DNA from: Henckelia pumila
Taxonomy: Eukaryota > Streptophyta > Magnoliopsida > Lamiales > Gesneriaceae
Direction of reading: 5' to 3'
DNA length: 64,000 nt
Assembly: GCF_033568475.1 (NCBI RefSeq)
Contig: NC_133123.1
Location: forward strand, 138,772,062-138,836,061
The notes beneath the pieces were generated by a model, which did no database searches, was not told the origin of the DNA, and worked only from the letters and a program-made list of their open reading frames with translations. The position numbers and the translations under genes are program-made. Below are positions 46,926-57,164 of the stretch, piece by piece (position 1 is the stretch's first letter; each line of letters begins with the position of its first letter).

Positions 46926-49460
46926 GTGTTGCCATCAGTGTTGCCAACACTGAACCAGAACACTGCCAGGATGAAAAATACTGAGAAAAAGGTTTGGGTA
47001 CCAAAAGCTAAATCCAGTTGTAATGTTGTTTATACTTCCTTGAAAACTAATGTTGCAGGTCATTGGTACTTCGACAGTGGTAGTTCACGCCACATGACAG
47101 GATTGAAGAAGTATCTTTCTGACTATGTTCAACAGGATAAAGGAAAAGTGACATATGGAGGAGGAGCCAATGGAAAGATTGTTGGAAAAGGAACTTTGAA
47201 TGTAGAAGGACTGCCTAAGCTTCACAATGTTCTACATATTGAAGGATTAAATGCAAATCTTATTAGCATTAGTCAACTCTGTGATGATGATCTTTATGTT
47301 AAATTTGATAAGAATTTATGTCAAGTTTTTGATAAAAGTAATTCGTGTGTTTTGACAGGGTCTAGATCATCGGACAACTATTATCAACTTGGAGAGGAAC
47401 TTGCTTGCAAATTCACCAAGGTTGATGATTTGAATTTATGGCATCAAAAGTTGGGACATGCCAACTTCAAAGCGTTGAAGAAACTGAGCCAGTATGATGC
47501 TGTACGGGGAATGCCAAATCTAACTTATGGAGTTCCATATGTGTGTGGGGACTGTCAAAAATATCTGAAGGGGAAAACAATTGAAGACAATATTGATGAT
47601 CTGCTAGATAATGTCTCTTCCCAGACTGATTCCAGTGTTGTCAATAGTGTTGTCCCACCTGAAAAATCACCCAGCACAACACTGAGTCCAACACTGAATA
47701 TGAATGAACAGAGTACAGAAGAACATGATGATTTTGAAGATGAAATACGAGATGCTGGACATGATGTACCTAGCAAGATTCAGAAAAACCATCCTACTTT
47801 ACAAATCATAGAAGATGCACAAGGAAGGATTCAGACCCAAAGAAAGGAAAAAGTTGATTATCGAAAGATGAGTGGGTTAGTGTGCATGACTTCTGCATAC
47901 TCTCAGGTAAGACATTCTTGCTTTGTGTCTAGTATTGAACCAAAAAATGTTGGTGAGGCTTTAAAAGACGAGTTTTGGGTCAATGCTATGCATGATGAAC
48001 TTGAACAATTTGTTAGGAATGATGTGTGGATCTTAGTTCCTCCACCTGATCATAGTAATATCATTGGAACAAAGTGGATTTTTAAGAACAAAACTGATGA
48101 ATCAGGAAATATTGTAAGGAACAAGGCTAGGTTGGTAGCTCAAGGGTATACACAAGTTGAGGGGGTGGACTTTGATGAAACTTTCGCTCCTGTAACCCGA
48201 ATAAAATTTGTTAGATTATTGTTGGCTATTGCATGTAACATGAAAATGAAACTTTTTCAAATGGATGTAAAAAGCGCATTTTTGAATGAAATTTTGAGTG
48301 AAGAAGTTTATGTAAGACAGCCTAAGGGATTCGAAGATCCACATCATCTTGATCATGTTTATAAGTTGAAGAAAGCCTTATATGGATTGAAACAAGCACC
48401 TCGTGCTTGGTATGGAAGGCTCACAGAATATTTGCTTGACATTGGATTCAAAAGAGGTGAGGTAGATAAAACACTTTTTGTTCAAAAAGTACAAGGTAAC
48501 ATTCTTATCTGTCAAATCTATGTTGATGACATAATTTTCTGTGCTTCATCTCAAAAACTTGTGAATGATTTTGTTGAAAGCATGACTGCTATCTTTGAAA
48601 TGAGCATGGTAGGTGAGTTGAATTACTTTCTAGGATTACAAGTGAAACAAATGAGTGATGGAATCTTTTTGTGTCAAAGCAAATATGCTAAGAATTTGGT
48701 GAAAAAGTTTTGTACTGATCATGTCAGACATATGAAAACACCAATGAGAACTAATGAAAAACTGTGCAAAGACAGTGTTGCTGACAGTGTTGACAACACT
48801 TTGTACAGAAGCATAATTGGAAGTCTGCTGTATCTAAGTGCAAGTCGACCTGATATTATGTTCAGTGTGTGTTTGTGTGCCCGATATCAATCTGATCCTA
48901 AAGTCACACATATGAAAGCTGTAAAATGAATTTTGAAGTATGTTGCAGACACTTTAGACTTAGGGTTGTGGTACACTAAAGAAACCAATACTAATTTGGT
49001 AGGCTATAGTGATGCTGATTGGGCAGGAGATGTTGATGAAATGAAAAGCACCATGGGTGGTTGTTTTTATTTGGGTAACAACTTGGTTTCATGGTATAGT
49101 AGGAAGCAGAACTGTGTGTCACTTTCCACTGCTGAATCCGAATATGTGGCAGCGGGAAGTTGTTGTTCTCAATTAATTTGGATGAATCAAATGCTACAAG
49201 ACTATGGTCTTAAAAGTGAAACACCAATTGTGTACTGTGATAACTCAAGTGCTATAGATATATAAAAAAACCCAGTACAACACTCTCGAACTAAACACAT
49301 TGACATAAGACATCACTTCATTCGAGATTTAGTTGAGAAGGACATGATCCATATGGAGTTTGTTGGGACCAATAACCAACTGGCCGATATTTTTACAAAA
49401 GCATTAAACTTCGAGAGATTCTTCAGTCTTAGAAAATCTCTCAACATGTGTTCTTTATAA
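46926..49460 (+). pseudogene. pol of the Sirevirus-type element, integrase core missing
   Basis: Shares frame with the end of gag across TAG 46911. Order: aspartic protease with FDSGSSRHMTG; the integrase N-terminal zinc region (WHQKLGHAN...CGDC); then directly an acidic Ser/Thr/Val-rich linker, with the integrase D,D-35-E core absent. Reverse transcriptase follows (FAPVTR, QMDVKSAFLN, YGLKQAPRAWY, catalytic YVDD in IYVDDIIF). RNase H comes next (YSDADWAGD, STAESEYVA, YCDNSSA). Two nonsense codons break it: TGA 48927-48929 (context fits CGA to TGA) and TAA at 49263-49265 within RNase H. Protease, RT and RNase H signatures are otherwise intact. The internal deletion keeps the frame open. Confidence 0.9.
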
Positions 49461-50410
49461 GCACTCACGGTTGCTGTCCTTAAGTGTTGCCAATACTGAC
49501 GGATAACACCAAACATGCATGTGCATTTTTAGGACTTTAGGCATACTGCATATTCATATTGTTCTATGTTTTGCACTGGTTGATAATACTGACTGACACT
49601 TTGTATTTATTCTGTCAAAGTTATTTTCAGAACACACTTGCCATGAAAATATGCTTTAAACCACGAAGTAGTTGAGGGATGTTCGTGTATTCCATGATCT
49701 TGTCCCATGTGAAAAGTGATTTTAAAAAATAAAAAGCATGGTTTGATAAAATTTCAGTGACCAATGTCTTGAAAATCAAACTAAAATCGAAAAAAAATTG
49801 GAAAAAGCTACCTAAAAGAGTCCAATGAAGACCGTTCTTTTAGTGTGCAGGCTACCATTTCTGAATCAAAATAAAAAGAAGAAACACATGGCTCTGGAAG
49901 TGTGACAAATTCAAAAGTATTTTGAAGACTACAGTGTTGTTGGGAAGTGTTGCCAATACTGGTGCTTAACACGTGCTGCAAACACTTTGCATGCATCATT
50001 TTTTGATATAATCTCATTACATTCTGTTTTAGACATAAATTAGGTCATGCATTTTGCATTTATTGTGATCATATCGTGCTCAGGGTTAACAGTTCAAAGA
50101 CGAACAAAAATTGGAAAAATTGCCCAACTTGCTGAAAATTGAATTGATTGAGATTGAATATGTTTCAGTGGCGTTAAAACTCGATGTGGAGTTATTTATT
50201 TTTGGAAATATTGATATATTCTTAAGTAAGAGTTTCAGGGTATCCTTAATTAATCAAATTTAATTTCCTTAATTAGAGAGATTTTTTTCCGTTGGAGAAT
50301 TGTTACTGTTAGGGGGAGATTCTTAGTCTGATATGAGAGATAGGGGCTTTTGATTTTTTTTTTTACCGTTTGAACCCCATATTCCTATATATTTCTAAGC
50401 ACTGTAGAAA
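49461..50410 (+). other. Spacer between pol and the third ORF
   Basis: Noncoding DNA inside the retrotransposon. It contains several GTGTTG..CAACAC-like palindromes (for example 49481-49498 and 49930-49965) and a purine tract, TTAGGGGGAGATTC, near 50309-50322. No RNA gene was recognised. Confidence 0.6.
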
Positions 50411-52339
50411 TTGATCTTATTGTCTTCAATCTTTTCTAAATCTCTCTGCAAAAATTCTCTGAAACCCTTACTTCCTAAAATGTTTATAATGGCAGACAAA
50501 GCTTTCGATTCGCATGATATACGATCGGAGATGGGTTATCAAGAGGAAGACAAGCCTTCGGAGCTATTTTCTGACCCTATTCTCTCGATTGTACCTGTTG
50601 CCATTCAACCTACACCGTTGGCAGCAATTGCTTCAAGAGAACCCGGGAATGAAATCGACCTTGAGAATCCTCCTGATTTCTCAGTGTTGAATCGTGTGTT
50701 CCCAACACAGCCAATAGCGAGAAGGTCAAAGCACCAAGCGGGATTCAACCCCGATTTTACTACCAATAAGAAATTTCGTGGTAAGGGGGAGACTTCACGT
50801 CCTATTTTGGATGATCCAGATTTCTCATCCGGAGATGATTCTGCGGATCAAAATTTTGAGGTGGTTGCTAGGACAAAAACCTCTGTTGCTGAAAAGGCCA
50901 AATCAAAAAAAGGAGTTTCGTCTAGTGGTGATGATTCTTCTGATGAAATTTCTACTGATGTGGCTTCTACTAAGAAAGAGTCATCTAGTGTTGCTGTTGC
51001 TGATGATACCACAAAGCCAACCACAGAGGCTCCAGTGTCTACTGATGAGGAAATTTTACTGGCCACTTTCATGGCGAATATTCGGAAAACCAAGGCTAAA
51101 CCAGTTGCACCTTCACAAGTTCCATCTGATGGTGATGAACCAGATGCTGAAATGTTGCAAGAGTTTGAGAATAACCGGCCCCAGGAGTCTGATAGTTCAT
51201 CTTCTTCGAGTTCTGAGGAAGAAGACTATGAGGATGCTGCTTCTGATGGTTCTGGAAGTTCTGAGGAACAAGCTGCTGATGATAGTGTTGCCAACACTGA
51301 TGACAACACTGCTGCTGAATCAGACTCTGATATTGATCCTGCTAAGGCATACAATATTCAGTTTTATTCAAAGGAATCTGCTGATGAATGGGAAGCTCTG
51401 TCTGGAAAATACTGTTGGGAATAAAGAAATATTGATGAAGTGTCTTTCGAAAAGCATAACTTGGTGACTTTCTTGAAACAGCAGAATTTATATTCTACTG
51501 TCACCACTGCCGGACCATTTTCAAGAAGAGCTGTGTTAGAATTTTACTGCAATCTGAACATGAAAACTGGAGATGAAGAATCATTTAAGTTTGGAAGAGT
51601 GTACATCCGAGGAAAGGTGTATGATTTTACTCCTGTTTTAATCAATGAGCACTACAATACTCCTGATATCGATAATGATGTAGTTACTGAGGATATTGAT
51701 CAAGTCACTAAAGTAATCACTGGAGGAATGGTTCAAAAATTTCCTGGGCACCCAGACAGGTTGTCAGCTGCAAAGCTTTCTTCTTTCTTTTCTGTGCTTC
51801 ACAAAATTGCGATAAGAAATTGGACGCTATCTACCAATACAACAGTGGTAACTAAGCCACAAGCCCTTGCGCTGTTTGCCATTGGAACTCAAGCTCCTTT
51901 AGACTCTGAAAATTTGGTGTTTGAAAATATTATGACCTTTCGAAAAGGTGGTTGGAAAGCAACTAAATTTCCGTTTCCTTCATTGATCTATGGTATGCTG
52001 GAATCTCAAGGCTTCACGAAAGAGGATGATGAAGAATTGATTGGAGGAGATGAGCTTATCAAGATCGCACCTATTTTGCTGAAAGGAAATAGGATGATTG
52101 ATCTACCATGGACTGGTGATGTACCCAGTGTCGCCAACACTGAGTCTGATCCACCTATGTCTATTCATAACACTGTTGTGATTATGTTGAATTCTACTGC
52201 AATTCGTGCTCAAATGGCTCATGCTGAACTGAAAATTGCACAAGCCAAAGCTGATCTCGAGTACTATGAAGCCTTAATGGCTGAGTACAGGACTAAACTT
52301 GGACTACCAGGACCCTCTGGACAAAAAGGGGGAGTATGA
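50411..52339 (+). pseudogene. Extra ORF downstream of Sirevirus pol (so-called env-like position)
   Basis: One frame of about 640 codons with a single TAA at 51422-51424. Several ATGs occur near the start (50411, 50480, 50489). The N-terminal half is acidic and very rich in Ser/Asp/Glu/Thr, probably disordered. The second half has the pattern FYCNLNMKTG...VYIRGKVYDFTPVLINEHYN, which resembles the plant-specific domain Pfam calls 'putative plant transposon protein'. Near the C-terminus an Ala/Glu/Lys-rich stretch (AHAELKIAQAKADLEYYEALMAE, about 52219-52292) should form a coiled coil. I see no signal peptide or membrane helix, so an envelope role is not supported by this copy. Function unknown. 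The domain assignment is from memory of the pattern. Confidence 0.75.
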
Positions 52340-52679
52340 TCAAGTGTTGAGCAAACTGAAGAGACAGATGATTAGAGATGTGGTTGATCATAATTGGTTT
52401 TAGTATTTTTTTTTCTTATCCTTATTTTTGTTATTTTTCTCTGAGTTAGTAATATTTTTTCTGAGTTGATTAGGTTGCGCTCCTTATTACTCTCTGATAT
52501 GATATTAAACTATTTGCTACTCTGATCTAGTAAGTGTTGAAAGTTGGTGTTGCCAACACAATCACACAACACTGTGTTCTGAGATGATTAAATTCAGGGG
52601 GATCTTTAGTTACATAAGATAGGGGGAGTTATTTGCACTTGTATGTGTGTTTTGTCTAGAAAGGCAAAAAGGGAGAGTT
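52340..52679 (+). other. 3' noncoding part with polypurine tracts
   Basis: Holds AGGGGGAT (about 52597), TAGGGGGAGTT (about 52620) and, next to the LTR, AAAAAGGGAGAG (52668-52677). The last one is the probable primer for plus-strand synthesis. A GGTGTTGCCAACACAATC palindrome-like motif lies at about 52548-52565. Confidence 0.6.
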
Positions 52680-53464
52680 TGAAAGAACATGTTGTGCATA
52701 TGTCTTTTAAATTATTTCCTTATTGCATTCAATTTCTATATTTATAGTTTTGCCTTTCTTAGAACATGTTTTAAAATTGGTAATATCAGATATATCTTGA
52801 TTCGAAATATGTGATTTCTGATGATATATTGTTTCCATACTTTGTAGGTTCTTATTTATGGAAACATATTGAAAATCTATTTATAGGAGTGCTTGGACCG
52901 ATCAGATAGACAAAAACGAGAGAAACAATCAAGAGAGAAGAGAGTGAAACGTAGAGAGCAAAATACATAGAGAAAGTACTGCAGAAATTCTAGAGTATTG
53001 AAGATCGATCATTGAAGAATTTTTGAAGAGATACTACTGCTACGTTGTGTTGCCGAGTAGTGTTGGAAACACTGAAGAACACACGAGTGAAGTGTTGTTT
53101 AGAAAGTGTTTCTTTGGTTTTCGTTTTTTGGTTTAGAACTTCCTATTGGGTTATTATTCTAGTTCTTACTAATTTTTAGGAAGTCTTTTATTTTCTCAAT
53201 TTGTTGAGAAAAGTAGTTTTTCATAAAACAATCGCTAGTTGGTTTTTTTGTAAACTGATTTGATTTTCTAGTGATTATTTCGCCATGAGGCATCGTACAA
53301 GTACTTAGTACTTGTGCATAATTATCTGTGTGCTGTTTTCTTTTGCTGTTAGTTAATTATTCTGCTGCATAGTGTTATCGTGAAGTGTTGACAACACTGA
53401 AAGATAACACACACTCGAAATTTTTTTTGGTATTTCTGTGATTTCATATTGTCCAAACCTTACA
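52680..53464 (+). repeat. 3' LTR of the Sirevirus-type element
   Basis: Same length as the 5' LTR, with about 22 hand-counted differences concentrated in transitions. Palindrome ACAAGTACTTAGTACTTGT at 53297-53315; hairpin motif AGTGTTGACAACACTG at 53384-53399. Followed by the CATAT duplication. Confidence 0.93.
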
Positions 53465-53469
53465 CATAT

Positions 53470-53989
53470 TTTTTTTTTGAAAGGTACATAACTATTTTTA
53501 TACTTATGAAATCATGTGATGGGATTTATTACTTAATATATCCGACTTTTCAAATATTTTCTGTCGCCCAATCTCACAATCTACCAAACACATCAACATA
53601 CAAAATAAAGTTGATTTTTCTTGATAATATTATCCGAAAATTAAAATATTAACACAAGAAAACAAAAATTATAATTTTTCGAAAACAGGTAGTTGAAGAT
53701 GATCGATTTCTATTAAATTATTCCTTTTCAATTTATTATGGACCATAAAATTTTATGCGTCCCAAATAAAAATGTGGAAGCTCATCATATTCTGATAATC
53801 TGATTTTTTTTTTTCTTTTTAATCTTACACGGAATTTATGTTACTTGCTCAGTAAAATAATAAAAATCTTAATCATATCACACAATGTTTCATCTTCTAC
53901 GCGATTAGGTAGATGAATGACATATCATGATTATATATTATTTTAATATAACACGTTGTACTAATAATCAAAATTAATCATTGTGTGTC
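53470..53989. other. AT-rich intergenic DNA
   Basis: Nothing recognised. The frame 53449-53652 straddles the LTR end and is chance. Confidence 0.5.
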
Positions 53990-54216
53990 TTTAAGACGGT
54001 GTCCAAGTTGGTGGAGTAGGTGGATTCTTGGTCATAGGTCAGGAGTTCGATTCCTCCTGTCAACATCTTTTTGGACTAGGTTTCCATACAGGGCTTGCTT
54101 AGTGTGGTTTACCTGACTAGCGTAGTTTGCAGGCTATTGCGTTAGTTCGGGGTTTACCCAGAGCGCACCGAAAGGTAACGGCTGCGGGTTTCCACGTCAC
54201 AAAAAAAAATAAAAAT
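53990..54216 (+). mobile_element. Au-like SINE, plus orientation
   Basis: The tRNA-derived head has an A-box-like TTGGTGGAGTAGG and B-box-like GAGTTCGATTCC. The body has Au-SINE hallmark words: GTGGTTTACCTGACTAGCG, CTATTGCGTTAGTTCGGGG, TTTACCCAGAGCGCACCG, AAAGGTAACGGCTGCGGG. An A-rich tail follows (54201-54215). A possible target duplication is ATCA(T/C)TGTGT before and after, with one mismatch. It would have been copied by LINE enzymes after Pol III transcription. Confidence 0.87.
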
Positions 54217-55119
54217 TTATCACTGTGTTACGTAATTATTTAATTAGCTGGCATATATATTTATTTTTAAAGCACATTATATTCAACTTTCTAAAAATTA
54301 TATATGCATCCCCACAAAAGTATGGAAAAGGCTCCCCTAAGTTTCAATAATGGCGGAAAAAGAACGAAATAATCTCAATAATAGATTCATCAAAATTTTT
54401 AAGTTAATTGGACGAATATTTTCTTATATTGCAGAAAAAGTTAGAAGCGACAAAGAATGAGCAATAATGTGTGCAGTCGATTATTGAAATTAATTAATAA
54501 AGAAGTAAAAAAAAAATTAATTTATTAATTACGTAAATCAATGGAAGACCAAATCAAATCTCTCATTTCGAGGAGAAAAATGGACTTCACAATGAAAAAC
54601 TTAATAATAATTATATTATATGTTATAAAATATGTTGACTTTATAGTTTTGAAGCTTCCTCCATTTACTGATCAGACAATAAAATTAAATGACTAATTGA
54701 TAATTATATTTGTACGTGCGAAATTAATAAAGACTTGATCAACTCAAGTTTTCACCTACGGATGGATATATGTACGAATTTGTATCAAAGTTCTAAGAAT
54801 ATTTTGCAATTAAAATGCGAGACTATATAGCTAGTCATCGATCAGCACTAACTGTACGAATGGTTTACGGACTCAAAACAAAGAATTAGTCATAATTAGA
54901 GTGATAATGTAAGCTTTATGACTAACAGATCAATTAATAAAATTTTTAATTTACTTTTTAAAAATACGGTGTATTTCTTCGATTTGAATGCGTTTGATGC
55001 ATTCTTTTCTATCTTGGATTGGATTAAAATATGATCCATTCTCCATTCAATGTTCGTTTCTTTTATTACAATTGGGGGCGAGCTAGATTAGTTCCCATGC
55101 TCCATGTGTAAAGCAACTA
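54217..55119. other. AT-rich intergenic DNA
   Basis: No gene or named repeat recognised. Confidence 0.5.
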
Positions 55120-55236
55120 TTAGGTATATGCTTTACTTTTTACGGAAAATTATTAACTCAAATTGATATAAAAAGTTCATTATACTCAATTATAAATTTA
55201 TCTTAAACCTTGAATTGTTTTTATGTGCGACATCTA
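55120..55236 (+). repeat. Diverged TRIM-LTR-like fragment
   Basis: GCTTTACTTTTTACGGAAAA, TTATTAACTCAA, a TCATTATACTCAATTATAAA block and TTGTTTTTATGTGCGACA line up in order with the TRIM LTRs at 12768-12948 and 13179-13347. The copy is AT-enriched and truncated on its right by the hAT MITE. Confidence 0.45.
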
Positions 55237-55244
55237 TGCATCAC

Positions 55245-55562
55245 TAGAACGGTCAAAACAGGCCGTCGGGATGGATCAACCTGCAATCTACCAAAACCCG
55301 TCAGTCGGTAGGGCGGCCGTCGGCCGGTCTTTTAGGTGGTTTGAGAAATCATCAACCCAACCCGTCTATTTTCCGGTCCAGAGCGGGTTGACCTGCCAAT
55401 TTTTAGTTATATATTGGCAGGTTGGGGCGGGTTGGCCCGCAACCCACCACTTGGCGGGTCGGTCCGCCATTTATACGGGGTGGAAATTTGTCAACCCAAC
55501 CCCCCTATATAATGGAACGGAGCGGGCTAACCCAGCGAACTCATCCCACTTTAACAACTCTA
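55245..55562. mobile_element. hAT MITE
   Basis: Ends are TAGAACGGTCAAAA and, on the other strand, TAGAGTTGTTAAAG. A perfect 8-bp duplication, TGCATCAC, flanks it (55237-55244 and 55563-55570). Subterminal regions carry repeated GGGTTGACC/GGTCGG words, as in larger hAT elements. The open frame inside (55223-55582) is not a real gene. Confidence 0.88.
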
Positions 55563-55570
55563 TGCATCAC

Positions 55571-57164
55571 ATGCATGGGTAGGGGGTGTCGAACACGAAA
55601 CATGAATTGGTGGCAATATATTGTTGTGAAATTTGATATCCTTATGATGCATCATTTCGATATCGTCGTCCATTTGATCCAATGGTTCTGATCGCACAGT
55701 TGTACCAACATGCACGCTTTCTTGTGAAGCATTCAATCACATGCATGCCGTTAATATATATATATGCTTCTAATTTCATATAATTGATTAATTTCTATAT
55801 AAAATATTTAGTCTATGACAATCGAACGTGAGAACTACTTGATCCAATCGATCATGGGATAGTTTAGTCTCGGTTTTGATGGTGCTTTGCACAATTTTCT
55901 CAACTTGCATAATTCATGGAATGCACAAGCTAAGAGAACAGAGCTTGATTTAATAAGGATTTTATTATCTCGAAAAACTATAAAATTAAGATTTTGTTAA
56001 TGTTATTTCTTGGTAGACCGGGGACAATTAATGATCATCTTTTCGAGGATTCCTAATAATTAGCTTATTTTTATTTCATCCATCTGATTAATTTTGGTTT
56101 TGAAAAAGTGAATTATTATATACCAAACTCAAATTAATACACGTTACTCCTCCATAGATCTCGTTTAATCAATCTATCCATTTACAACTTTCATTAAATT
56201 ATAAAACTATGAAACCACTCGACTCCATTAATGATTGGTGAAAGTTGGATAAAACAAATTAAATCAATTTCCCACAGGAAGACATGGTAGTATTGGTTAT
56301 TTGTGGTTTCTTATTGGTCTCCGGAGTGCTATTTAAAGTTAGAGTAAACTGAATGGTTGAAGAAATCAACCAGGCAGGCAGGTTATGAATAATTTATTTC
56401 AAATTTACTGTGTGAATTATAATTAATTTAATAATGTGTTGCATGTTTATGTGTATTTCTTTGACAATTTCTTGGAAATAGCCTGAAATTAAACAGCTGT
56501 AATTAATTTATGAATTGACTTATTATTGATGTACTACATGAGAGCACATGTTAATAACACAATCTGGCATCGACAAGGATTAGTTTATATCTATATATCG
56601 TTAAAAAAATGTCGAATTGTGATTAATACTGTTAATTAAGGAAGATCTAGTCTAGTCTAGATCCAAATATGTGTATTATATAGAGTATATATGTTTTTTT
56701 ACCAAAATTTAAATTTCGGGTTTACTTCATTTGCATAAATATTTTCTTTAATCTTTAATAAATTATGTATATATATATATACACACACACACTTCATTAT
56801 TCCATTAATTAGATTGATGCTAGCTTGCTGTATCAGTTAATATAAATATATAAGACAATATGGTTTAATTATAAATTACGGTATAAGGTATGGTCAATAT
56901 AATTTTTGACAACTTCGAAACAAATGACAAGTTCATATTGGGTTCGTGGAAAACTCGCAATTCGGGTTTGACAAAATATTCAATAACACACAGTACTAAG
57001 TTTATAATTTTAAAAAAAATAAAATTACTAAGTTCATCTAAAAACAAAACAAAACAAAACAAAAAAAAAACATCACCTTTGATAAAATGGAGACTATTTT
57101 TTGTTCTAACTCAACGTTGTTTTACGCGCTAAGTTGGTGCACAGTTGGGTTTACACTAAGGGTA
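55571..57164. other. Intergenic DNA
   Basis: AT-rich, no gene recognised. TA microsatellites at about 55755-55765 and 56765-56780. An open frame at 56865-57132 on both strands is low complexity. Confidence 0.5.

Larger units (their letters stand above)
41669..53464 (+). mobile_element. Complete Ty1/copia element, Sirevirus-type
   Basis: 785-bp LTRs (41669-42453 and 52680-53464), both TG...CA, flanked by a perfect CATAT duplication (41664-41668 and 53465-53469). A primer-binding-like TTGGCGTCAGAG follows the first LTR and partly matches the initiator-Met tRNA complement. Purine tracts (AAAAAGGGAGAG) precede the second LTR. Order inside: gag, protease, remnant integrase, reverse transcriptase, RNase H, then an extra ORF. 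That order and the extra ORF downstream of pol are typical of Sireviruses. By hand count about 22 of 785 LTR positions differ (about 3%), so it is a relatively young insertion. It has several in-frame stops, a gag frameshift, no integrase core and a nested 2.6-kb insertion, so it cannot move by itself. Confidence 0.93.

Noticed and set aside
50411-52339. Envelope gene call for the third ORF
   Set aside because: Position fits older env-like naming, but no signal peptide or transmembrane segment is visible. The pattern fits a plant-transposon-specific domain better.
53990-54070. tRNA gene
   Set aside because: A- and B-box-like words are present but no cloverleaf with paired acceptor stem. The sequence continues into an Au-SINE body and A-tail.
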